Positions 30,555-40,485 of a DNA stretch of 64,000 nucleotides are shown piece by piece; positions within the stretch are counted from its first letter, which is position 1, and the number at the start of each line of letters is the position of its first letter. This DNA comes from Byssothecium circinans (taxonomy: Eukaryota; Ascomycota; Dothideomycetes; Pleosporales; Massarinaceae): the NCBI GenBank assembly GCA_010015675.1, contig ML976993.1, positions 686,864-750,863 on the forward strand, written 5' to 3'. Below the pieces are notes generated by a model. The model saw nothing but the letters and a program-made list of their open reading frames with translations. It was not told the DNA's origin and made no database searches. The position numbers and the translations under genes were made by a program.

Positions 30555-31290
30555 ATGACAATGTCAGCCACCAATACGCCGCTCCCCCTCTCGACGACAA
30601 AGTACGCCAACTTAACGTCCCTTCCCAACGTCCTGTACGCGCGAACCGCCCCTGAATCCGTGAGGACGATAACAACCTTCCGCCCTCTCCAGACCTTCTC
30701 TCCGGGCACCACTCCATTGCCCTCCTGGCACTACCCGGCCATCGACACCTTACCGCCCGGCACACCAATAAACGGCGACCGCTGCCCCGTCATGGGGTTT
30801 TCGCAATGCGGGAATATATGCTATGTTCCGACGAAGCATAAATGCTGTCCGTACAACAATATGATCTGCGATGTGACCCATCAATGCATTACGGACTGGG
30901 ATAATAAGAGGATGGCTTGCTGTCCGATGGATTTTCAGTTATGTGGTGGAGAATGTATAGGTGAGTGGTGAACAGATAACGAGGAAATAAGGCGGAGATC
31001 AAGTGCGTTAGATATTGTCGTTTTGCAATGAAGATTCGGGGAAGCTTGAGTGCTTTACCACGGTTCTATCGGCGGGCCAAACGACACCCACGCCGACGGC
31101 GACGGCGCAGGAATCAACGACTACTACGACCGATATGAGTACTGAGTTCTCCGTAGTGACAATCTGGCCGACGGGGAAACAGAGTGGAGCGAAGGCGCTG
31201 AAAAGCGGATTGTATGGGTGTATCGAGTTCACCTTGGCGAATGTGCGAGCGGTGCTTGTATCGATGGCATTCATGTGTTTGCTGCAATGA
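30555..31290 (+). CDS. Cysteine-rich protein with C-terminal hydrophobic segment
   Basis: Two exons (30555-30960, 31034-31290) separated by a 73-nt GTGAGT...AAG intron, phase 1, give 220 residues. Residues 70-140 carry about 14 cysteines in pairs (HKCCPYNNMICD, ACCPMDFQLCGGEC). A Thr/Pro-rich stretch follows (TTPTPTATAQ), then a C-terminal hydrophobic run (VRAVLVSMAFMCLL) suitable as a GPI-anchor signal or tail anchor. No N-terminal signal peptide is seen, so the true start may lie in an unseen exon. The CCPxxxxxC pattern echoes the protein at 3815-4594, suggesting one loosely related class of fungal cysteine-rich surface proteins. Not otherwise recognised. Confidence 0.65.
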
Positions 31291-32134
31291 TATCCCCTTG
31301 TCTGGTTTATATATTATTCGATAGAGAGATTGCAAAGCTTGAACTGCGTGGTGACCCATGAAACGCGCACCGACTATCGGTAAACCCCCAGGTACAATAC
31401 AAACTCCACTCACTGAGCTGTGAAACCATAGCCTCCCCCATCTAAGGCAGTAGAGACTGATACAATGAAGACTGGCACAAACTTGAATGAGCGTTGTTAA
31501 GTTGTGCACCCCCTACTTAGAGTAGAGGGTACAGAGTTAGCAAAGCTCGTCCAAAGGGCTGTCAGTGCGCTTGTCTCAACTCTGAGACAGGAAAGCCCAA
31601 AGTTTTATCGCCACGTGAAGTGTTCAGCGCACTTCAATGTTTGTACCTAGGAGTTTACTCAAGGTTAGTTAGCACACGCCCCTCAGAAAAACCGCACGCA
31701 TCCAATACGATCTCGAAACCCAGGCTCAGACTTGCCTTTTACACTAAAGTAAGGTCACCGACACCAAGACAGTCTAACATGCATTACCCACAGATAGAAA
31801 AGAGTCGTGGTTGATACACGGAGGAGAGAGATCCGGTGTCTACCCCGTTTGGAGAGTTGTGTAATCATTGCCGGAAAGGGGAAGGAAAAAAAGGAGCGCT
31901 TACCTTTCCAATAATGTGCATGGTTTCGATAAGCTACCAATATATCAACACCAATGGGGGACAACTTCAAGACACAATGCCTAGTGAGCTCTCTAGCTCT
32001 CTAGCCATCCATAGATATCGTCGCACTGAAATGATAATGAAGGAATCTGGTGCACAAGTAATTGAACTTCACCTGGCCGCCCTGCGCATTGGACGTGGGA
32101 CGCCGTGCGCGCTGATAGGCCCTGTGGTAGCAGC
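31291..32134. other. Intergenic containing second introner-like copy
   Basis: No gene supported. The only notable content is the introner-like repeat at 31516-31664, here outside any recognisable coding exon. Confidence 0.45.
31516..31664 (-). repeat. Introner-like element, second copy
   Basis: Read on the minus strand it parallels the intron at 5525-5660 end to end: taaactcctagg, gtgcgctgaacacttcacgt, ctttcctgtct, tttgga-gag, gctaact (branch) and a ctaag end. The donor position reads ttgagt instead of gtgagt, so splicing may be lost. Hairpins are better kept here: GAAGTG-ttcagcg-CACTTC and TGTCTCA-actc-TGAGACA on the plus strand. Confidence 0.65.
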
Positions 32135-33863
32135 TCAGCTCAGCACTTGAGTGCCTTTAGTCTTCCCAGTTTCCATCTTAGCTGTGCGCGAGCCAAACTG
32201 TATTGCTCGCTTTTTCTCAGCTGCAACGGCCTTCATGCCTAGCTTCCACGCAAGCAGTCGAAGAGCTCTCTTTCCGGGCTCAAGAAAGCAGGCCGGATTG
32301 TCCGATGTGTCGTCTTGGGGCGTTGCGAAGTCGCACTTCATGTACACTGGAAGCTCCAAGGCAATGGCGATGAAATCCTCGTCCAGGTATGGGAACCGCA
32401 CTTCTTTCCCAGAGTCACTGATGACGCGGTCATCGCGACCTAGGTTGCGTTTCCCTAGTCGATTGAAGTCAAGTTCTAGCTCTTCGATAAGACCTTCATA
32501 GCCTCGTCGAGCGTAGGCCACGGCATGACGTTGGTAGCCGCCGAAGAGCTCGTCAGCGCCTAGGCCGGATAACAGCACCCGCGCTGGAGTGGTGTACAGT
32601 GTTTTGCTCGTCGAGCAAGAGATGACTCCCGCTCCTCTAGATGCAAAGTAGAGCGCGTAAGAAATCGAAAGATCCATCTCCGTGTTATGTGGATGCATTA
32701 GAGTCATGACGCCCGTTCGATGGTGTAGTGTCTCCGTAAATGGGACATTGATTTCAACAAAGCGCCAAATACGACCAGGACAGACCTTTGAGAGCTCGGC
32801 ATGTGATGACCTTCCCGTGATGCGATCTGGGCACAGTTCGTAAGGTGATTCATCGGCGCCCAGTTTTCCGTGTATCCGCGGATTCTCAAACGCAACATTG
32901 AGCAAGTCGATGCTTTGATTGATGGGGAGTAGATCGTGCGCAAGCCGGGCGAGAACAGTGCAGTCGAGGCCCCCTGAAAACAAAATAGCAATTTTGGGTT
33001 CAGATTCCGCGTGGAAAGAGTCGGACACATTGGCGGCTTCGCGGACATGTTGGATGCGGAGTTTGAGAGATTGTCGAAGCGATGGCTCCAGCGATTGCGA
33101 TGACTGAGCGATATTTTGGCCATCGACAGGGTCAAGTGCCTGGTTCATGAGGGGGAAGGGGGTATTCTAAGAAGTTCAGCAGAGATTTGAATGAGGGCGA
33201 CTTACCTACAAAACTAAGTTTTGCCGTCTCCTCTCCTTTCCGCCGATGCGGGATATGAATGAAATTCTGTATGCAATGGTCTAATACGGTTTCCAGATCA
33301 AGTATGTAAATGCCATCAGCCTCTACTTCGATCCACTCATCTCCAGATGAGTTGTCGCACACACTAGACAGAACAAGCTGATCGGCGGCGGCGGTCTTTC
33401 GCAGCAGCGATCGTCTGCCTAAACAGTCTCTACCGTAGAAGATGTAATTACTTTGCGGGTCATAGTAGGCAAAAGCGTAGGGTCCACGGATAGATGAGAG
33501 AATCTGTACGGTTTGCAATGCCGCAGACTGCCTGTCCGTCTGACTGGTGCGGCTTTGCAGAAGGGCGTCCAGAACGGCGCTGGAGTCATTGCCACATATT
33601 GGCTGGCCGCCGATACTCCAGGCTTCGCCATTCCAACACAAAATATAGCCCGAGATTTTTGAGATAAGTGGCTGTTCGACGATAGCATCACCTCTCAAGG
33701 AGAGCACGGTGGAAAGAAACGTTGCGTGTAGCTGTGGATCGCCTCCAAGGACGACGTCATGCCTCTTGTAGCTGTCAGGGCCGCGGTTGCGCAGAAGCTG
33801 TTCCGTACGAGGATCGGGGCAGATGTGTCCTTGGCAAGACAGCGAGAAGAAGATGCCGCACAT
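32135..33863 (-). CDS. Asparagine synthetase domain protein (ASNSD1-like)
   Basis: Two-domain protein of 561 residues from two exons (33863-33210, 33166-32135); the 43-nt intron uses donor GTAGGT at phase 0, giving KLSFNTPFPLMNQAL across the join. The start is the ATG of MCGIFFSLS because Cys2 is the glutaminase nucleophile; LRNRGPDSY follows as in class II amidotransferases. The synthetase half has the ATP PP-loop ILFSGGLDCTVLARL and VLLSGLGADELFGGY. Together they match ASNSD1-type proteins, conserved in eukaryotes but not proven to make asparagine. Divergent from the VPS9 gene with only 267 bp between starts, so a shared promoter is likely. Confidence 0.9.
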
Positions 33864-34130
33864 GACGTCGAGGGGATTGGGGAGGTGTGGTATTGAGTCG
33901 TAAATATCTTTCGCGCTGACCAATGAGATAGAAGTGGACTGCCGGCGGATCTCAAACGCCGATTATGGCTTGGCATATGCGACCACGAGGACTCTAGGCA
34001 CTGGCACAAGCCAAATCCACAGCTTTAAGCTCCATTCGACCGCCTTTCTTCCGCCCTTTTCTCGCGAAAGGCCCATGGAACCTTTGCAAATCGATCACTT
34101 CTACGCCGCCGCCGCCCCGGACCACGGTCC

Positions 34131-36716
34131 ATGTCGCCTCCCAACCAAAGTACGCAACTCGATGAAGCGCAAGATGGGCTGCGGGAGCTGAAGCTGGAGA
34201 GTGGGGAGGTGAAAAAGGAGGAAGCTATTATGTCACAAAGAGAAGCGGAATCGAACAACGGGCCCTTCTCCGAGCAGATAAAGACGAGTACAGGTGAGAG
34301 TGAGGATGTGGGGCAGGCAGCAGCGCCCCAACACCATGCGGGGGACATGGCAACGGAAACGGCCGCCAAAAAGACAGAGCCAGCTATTGTTAAGGGAGAA
34401 AGGTTAGCGGGCGCTACAGAGGCGCAGGACGGACGGGCTTTGGCGGAGAAAGACGCACAAGAACCTCCCATAGAGGCAGCATCGACAGATAAGCCCACTA
34501 TACCACCTACATCGTCCACCCCACCACCCGAACCCACACCCAAGGCTACTGGGAAAGCGCCCATACGCTCGCCGTCACCCCCTCCACCGCCGCCAAAAGA
34601 CGAGAAGTTCCTATCCACAAGCAATGTCCCGAGTCGCACTGCATCGCCCGCATCGCAGGCCAGATCGAGCGGGAGGAGCTCGGAGGATGCAGACGCTGCT
34701 GAATATTCCTCCAATACCGGCGGCGACGATGCGGTGGACAACTCACAGTCGGAGATACAGAGTATCATGGAACAGTTTGAAGGACACGGTGGGCCCGGCG
34801 CCGCGGAGATCATGTCACCACGGTTGGAAATCGCACAGCCGCTGCTCGAGTCGCCCGTGAACCATCCGCCACGACAGTCCAGTTTGGTGCCATTAGACAA
34901 GCCCTTACCAACACCCACTGAAGCTTCTTCTGCCTCCGATGAGCCTTCGCAATCGCCACCCCCACGAACATCCTCCCTCTATCACGTAGGAACCAACAAC
35001 CCCCTCGCCGACAACATGTCATCCCCCATGTCGCCCAGCGCGCATGCGCCGCAATACCAGAAGCCCGCGCCGCCACCAGACCCCGAGCCCGATCTACCTT
35101 TCGACTTCCACAGATTTCTTGAGCAGCTGCGCCATAGAACGGCCGACCCTGTCGCAAAATTTCTGCGCTCCTTCCTCCTTGAATTTGGAAAGAAGCAGTG
35201 GATGGTGCATGAGCAAGTGAAGATAATAGGCGACTTTTTAGAATTTATCAGCAAAAAGATGGCGCAGTGTGAGGTATGGCGGACAGTCTCGGACGCGGAG
35301 TTCGACAATGCCAGAGAGGGTATGGAGAAGCTGGTGATGAATCGACTATATTCACAGACCTTTTCTCCAGCCATACCGCCACCGGAACCCGTACCACATA
35401 CAAAAGGCAGGCGGAGACCGGAGCCTATAAATCCAGGTCGTAGAGGCCAGCATCAGGAGGATGTGGAAAGAGACGAGGTCCTGGCGCAGAAGGTCAGGAT
35501 ATATCAATGGGTGCGAGAAGAGCACCTCGATATTCCGTCGGTAGGCGAAAAGGGCAAGAAATTCCTTCACCTCGCGCAGCAGGAACTACTCAAGATGAAA
35601 AGCTACCGCGCGCCGAGAGACAAGGTCATCTGCATCCTCAACTGCTGCAAAGTCATCTTCGGCTACCTGCGCACATCATCATCCGACATGTCAGCGGACT
35701 CTTTTGTACCGCTACTCATATACACAGTCCTACAAGCGAATCCAGATCATCTCGTTTCCAACGTTCAGTACATTCTCCGTTTCCGGAATCAAGACAAGCT
35801 TGGCGGCGAAGCGGGATATTACATTTCATCTCTGATGGGAGCTATCCAGTTCGTTGAAGGTCTCGACAGAACCTCACTCACAGTAACAGACGAGGAGTTC
35901 GAGAGGAATGTCGAAGCAGCTGTATCCGCCATAGCAGAGCGGCACGCAGCCGAGCCCGAGCCTACTACTCCAGTCACTGCCGAAGCACCCCGTCTTCAAA
36001 CCAACCCCCCAACCACGCCTGGACACAGACGCATGCCCTCGCCCCATTCCCTGCACCTCTCCGAGAAATCCACAATATCACGGCCCGAAATCACGAACCG
36101 TCACTCCGTAGAAGCGGAGCGCGCCGGGCCGCGGCGGTCCACCAGTCTGCGCAACGGCAAGAGCGAAGGCGATCAACCCGAAGAGGAAAATGCGGCCGTC
36201 GCAGGTCTCTTACGCACGATACAGCGACCCCTCAGCACCATCGGTCGCATCTTCTCCGACAACGACACCACGCACACAGCATCATCCTCAGGCCCGGCCG
36301 GGACACCGCAAGCCGGCAACACACCCAGACTTACACCCCAACCGCCCTCGCAAGGCCGACACTCATCCGAATATCCAGGAAACGCGCCGCAAGAACAACT
36401 AAGCGAGAAGCCGCGGCGCTCGGCAGACGACGAAAGACATCGACAACGGCTCTCAGCCGAAGACGCGGCTGCTCGACAAGCGTCTGCGGAAGCAGAGGAA
36501 GCGAGACGCATACAGAGACAGGAGCATAATGTAGTGGTTGAGACGCTGGCGGGCATGTTTCCGCAGTTGGATCGCGATGTCATCGATGACGTGGTGCGGT
36601 TGAAGGAGGGGAGGTATGTATATATCCCGTTCCTGATTGATAAGGTTCTTGTTGCTGATTTCAAGTCAAGGGTTGGTCTGGCGGTGGACGCGTGCTTGGC
36701 TTTGGCGAACCCTTGA
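34131..36716 (+). CDS. VPS9: VPS9-domain Rab5-family guanine nucleotide exchange factor
   Basis: Activates Rab5/Vps21-type GTPases in endosome and vacuole trafficking. Single exon, 861 residues. Residues 1-320 are acidic, Pro/Ser-rich and probably disordered. The helical bundle preceding the catalytic domain starts near 324 (FDFHRFLEQL). The VPS9 domain spans about 450-600, with KVICILNCCKVIF and the hallmark SADSFVPLLIYTVLQANPDH followed by LVSNVQYILRFRN. A long linker leads to a C-terminal CUE-type ubiquitin-binding domain near 810-855 (ETLAGMFPQLDRDVIDDVV), as in yeast Vps9 and unlike most metazoan RIN proteins. All landmarks are intact. Confidence 0.92.
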   Translation: MSPPNQSTQLDEAQDGLRELKLESGEVKKEEAIMSQREAESNNGPFSEQIKTSTGESEDVGQAAAPQHHAGDMATETAAKKTEPAIVKGERLAGATEAQDGRALAEKDAQEPPIEAASTDKPTIPPTSSTPPPEPTPKATGKAPIRSPSPPPPPPKDEKFLSTSNVPSRTASPASQARSSGRSSEDADAAEYSSNTGGDDAVDNSQSEIQSIMEQFEGHGGPGAAEIMSPRLEIAQPLLESPVNHPPRQSSLVPLDKPLPTPTEASSASDEPSQSPPPRTSSLYHVGTNNPLADNMSSPMSPSAHAPQYQKPAPPPDPEPDLPFDFHRFLEQLRHRTADPVAKFLRSFLLEFGKKQWMVHEQVKIIGDFLEFISKKMAQCEVWRTVSDAEFDNAREGMEKLVMNRLYSQTFSPAIPPPEPVPHTKGRRRPEPINPGRRGQHQEDVERDEVLAQKVRIYQWVREEHLDIPSVGEKGKKFLHLAQQELLKMKSYRAPRDKVICILNCCKVIFGYLRTSSSDMSADSFVPLLIYTVLQANPDHLVSNVQYILRFRNQDKLGGEAGYYISSLMGAIQFVEGLDRTSLTVTDEEFERNVEAAVSAIAERHAAEPEPTTPVTAEAPRLQTNPPTTPGHRRMPSPHSLHLSEKSTISRPEITNRHSVEAERAGPRRSTSLRNGKSEGDQPEEENAAVAGLLRTIQRPLSTIGRIFSDNDTTHTASSSGPAGTPQAGNTPRLTPQPPSQGRHSSEYPGNAPQEQLSEKPRRSADDERHRQRLSAEDAAARQASAEAEEARRIQRQEHNVVVETLAGMFPQLDRDVIDDVVRLKEGRYVYIPFLIDKVLVADFKSRVGLAVDACLALANP

Positions 36717-37315
36717 TCCAGGTAGTTCACTGTGATATGATGCCGCGGGCGTGATTATTTCCCGCACGTACATCTGTTTGCCATCGCAAGATCCTGCAGC
36801 GTGCGTGTTATTCTGTGCACGGGGAAGCTTGTCCGGAACTAGAGTTTCTACGTACGTGACACAGTCTAGTCTGGATCCATCGCACACGTGGTGCAGAAGA
36901 CTAAGCGTTGTTTGAATATAAAGGCCATGTCATTCACAATGCATCGATCAAGTTCAAGTTCAAGTTCAAGTTCAAGTTTTCGTTCTCGGGACTCCTGTCT
37001 TCATACTTTCTCCTCCAGATGTCGTGGTTTCTCACTTCACATATGCAGCTTCCGCGTACTTGTCACGTGCCATGCCCCATGCCCCCATATCCCAAAGTGA
37101 AGGGACTGGAAGATTGTAAATTGTAGATTATTGCATGGCATACACCTTGTTCCTTGTTCAATTTCAAATCAATCCGCTTTCCATCACGCCGCGCATCAGC
37201 ACTAGCATCAGCATCACTAAGAACGATCGAAGGGACAGGACAGATGATGTCGTAATTCATATTTTTCATAAAGTCAGTTCACATTCCTCTCTACTTTCAT
37301 CAAGCCATCAATCCA
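36717..37315. other. Intergenic between convergent genes
   Basis: Contains a hexanucleotide microsatellite at 36948-36978. No gene seen. Confidence 0.45.
36948..36978 (+). repeat. (TTCAAG)n microsatellite
   Basis: Five uninterrupted copies of the six-base unit ttcaag. Confidence 0.9.
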
Positions 37316-39728
37316 TCACCCCCAATTCCCCTGACCCTGCGCTTGTGCTTGTCCCTGATTCATATCCTGCGCAACACCAGCACCACCGCCCGGACTCACC
37401 GCGCCCGGCGACGGCATCCCCGGGCCGTACACCATCGCCTGTCTCACTCTCCCAGCACTCGGCTGCGGCATGTCCGGCAGATTCTGCGGCGGCGGCGGCG
37501 AGGTATTCCAATCCGGCATTTGTCCTTGCTGCTGCTGCGGGAAATGGTTTCCATTATACGGACTTGATGAGAAGGGACTGGATTGCGATGCATAGTTGGA
37601 AGGGGGGGTTGTCGGGAGACCGTGGCCGTACATCTGTTGCGGCTGCTGTGGTGAGGAGGCGGGGATGGACATCCATTGCGTTTGGGATGAATAGGGGGCC
37701 GGATGTTGGACTTGTGGCGCGGGTGATGTGTGCGGTGAGAGGGAGGCACGGTTGTACAGTTGTGCTGACAGGGCGCTGGATTCGCGCTGGAAGCGGTCGC
37801 GCCAGTGCGTGAAGCCGAAGCGGAGACCGAAGCGGGAGAGAATGGTCGTAAAGTCGTCGATTGCGTTTATGGCCCGAGTGGTTGGGTCCTGTGGGTGTGT
37901 TTGACCGTCTGGTAAAAGGGGTGCAGGGAATGGAGGCGGTTGGACTGTTTCCGGTGGCGAGAGAGGGTCATCGGAAGGTGGAGGACCAGACGGCGCTGGT
38001 GGTGATGGTTGGCGGGGATTAAGAATGACATCCATGTTGCGGGATAGGACGTCGACGAACTGGCGGCCGGTCATGTAGGCGCGCATAGCGTCATAGAAGG
38101 TGACGGGCGGTTTGGTGGTGTTTGAAGAATTAGAAATGTTGGCGAGTAGGGTCGTTGCGTAGGTGATGCAGTGCTCGAAGATGAGCCGCTGGGCGTATTC
38201 GTGGATGTGCGGTACTCGCGAGCTTGGCGAGAGGATGTACACGTAGCTGTAGAGAAGCTCCAGCTCAAAGAAAGACTTCAGGGCGGGAAGCGTGCTTTGA
38301 GACATGTCGTTGAACCACTCCGACATGCGGTTGTACATGTTCCAGATGTAGGGATAGGGGTCGTGCCATTGGTCACGGCCGGATTGGAAGAGATCCATGT
38401 ACCATTCGGACTGTATCTGCCGTATTCTAAAGAGGTCGAGCGCAGAATCAAAAGACTGTAGGAAGACATGTTGTTGAGGCGAGGAGTGCCGCGATGATGT
38501 ACCTGAGTGGTGGAATGGAAGGTGCACGTGGGCCGAGTCATCCGAAAAAGAGAAGGCACGAGTCTGCACCAGGGAAGTCGACCTGTGTTCTCCTCTCAGC
38601 AGGATAATATACGTGACGTGGGAAATAGCATACCTGTCCAGGGAGTAAACACACCAGTAAACTCTTCTTCGAATCTCCAATTTCGTTTTTGAGATGGGCG
38701 TGCTTCTCGAGGGGTCTTGATGAATGCCCAGATCCACCATGGCTCGCGATGCAGCGCCAATCAGGGTCCAGCTGTCGAAGTGATGCGGATCCATCGTAGC
38801 GTAGATGACAAGCAGAACCAAGGCCTGGATGCTACTGATGAAGCCGGGGTGCAATACCTGTTCGGCATGCTCGAGTGCGGCATTGACGTGGCCTACAGCA
38901 TCTGAGTATAGAACATCACCACGCTGTTCAGACTGTGATAGAGACGCAATGGCTAGCACCATCCTGACGACCCAGAAGTCGAAAGGTTTTCCGATGTTGT
39001 CCAAGTGGTAGACTGAGTCGACGCAGGCGTACAGTGTCGCTTCCTCAAAGATAGGCAGCAGTGCGTAGATGTTGTTGAGGTAGTGTTGTATTAGTGGGGT
39101 TGCAGCGTATCTTGGTGGGAGGGCTTTTGTAAGGCCGGTAGGCATCGGCTCTTTGGAACTAGCAGACAAAATCAAGCGAGCATACGACATTTCAGTTGTG
39201 AAGCCGTAGAAGTCCCTTGCCGTTGCGTTGACAGCACTGCCCATGTCAGCCACATCATGCATACCTTTGGTTCACTCACAGAAGGCCAAAGTCGGACACA
39301 AGCTCGTCTATATCTGATGCTTCTTTCCGCCTCTCCGCTCGCTTGCTGACCGACTTGACGCCTTTGACGGTCTCGGTAGACGACCGACGGGGAGTCGCTG
39401 TGTCGACATCAGTCATCAGGACCGTCGACGACTGTCTCCTCGCTCTTGCCTCGGCGATCTTTTTCTCCAATCGTTCGACCTTGGCTTCCAAGGTGGCGAC
39501 ATAGCTCCTTTCCTTGCCCCTGGCGAATTGGTCGTTTGTGCTCGAGCATTCCGACGCCCGGTTCGACTTCTCGCAGGCAGTACAGGCTGGCAGCTTGCCG
39601 TCGCACTTGATCTTGGCGGCCCTACATCGTTGGCAGGCAGCGACAGGCCTACTGACACGGAGCAGGGGGGTCTCGAGCACCATCAGGTCGTCGCCGGCAG
39701 ACGGATGAGAGACGAGGTCTGACAACAT
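37316..39728 (-). CDS. Zn(II)2Cys6 transcription factor
   Basis: Nuclear regulator of the fungal GAL4-like class. Three exons (39728-39280, 39236-38634, 38582-37316) give 772 residues. The zinc cluster lies near residue 32: ACQRCRAAKIKCDG, then ACTACEKSNRASEC. A coiled-coil dimerisation helix follows (YVATLEAKVERLEKKI). The fungal_trans middle domain begins with FGLLAVNATARDFYGF, rebuilt across intron 1, and includes RRRVYWCVYSLDRSTSLVQ, rebuilt across the 51-nt intron 2, which keeps frame and has no stop. The C-terminus is Pro/Gln-rich, a likely activation region. Divergent from a second zinc-cluster gene at 40486. Target genes unknown. Confidence 0.92.
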
Positions 39729-40485
39729 GGTGAATATGAATACACGACACGCATGAGGATCGGATTAGGAAATAGGCAGATTGTCTGGCGATGAAGGAGG
39801 ATTAGGGCGGGAAACGGATTATGAGCGGACATATGGCGGATAAAGAAGATGAAAATACTCGCATGTCGAAACCATGGACGGCACTCACCAGCGTCGGACG
39901 GCTGTACTAGGTGGGTCTAGTGGGTGGGTGAGGTGTGAATGCACCTTTCAGCTCTTGTGTCGCTTGAGATGGGTGTTGACCTGGGTGAGGCGCAGCAACA
40001 GCCTCGGGGTATGCACAGCGTTCCCACCGTGCCCCGCGATTTTCGGTGAAGCAAAAGGGACAGGCTTAGGGCAGGCGGTATAGATGGTTCGCGATATGGA
40101 TATGGGCAATATGTGCTGGCGGTGAGTTCTGCATTCTGGTGCCTCACTGACAGTTGACGGCTTGATGTCGTTCGCCGTCGGCCACTCATGTCTTTACAGG
40201 AGCAGGCAAGCGCCAAGTGCCGCATCGTCACCCGCGTCGGCGGTTCTGATTGGCGGCGATTGGCGCCCTCAACCACATCTCAAGCTTTCGCCGCACGTTG
40301 TGGCACTGTGCTACTCCCCGACGCTGCCTATCCTATCCTATCCCCCAGCCCTTTTGCATGGTGATGGAAGGCGCCCGCTATAACCACCGCTGCCACCGCT
40401 CGCCTCGCGTCGGACATTGTATGTGCCCGCCAACGTCGACAGCTCCTTGAACTCTCCCCCTCCTCACCCTCTGGCGATAGATGAG
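39729..40485. other. Divergent promoter of two zinc-cluster regulators
   Basis: 757 bp between head-to-head Zn2Cys6 genes. No TATA box or obvious shared operator was identified by eye. No coding frame supported. Confidence 0.5.
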
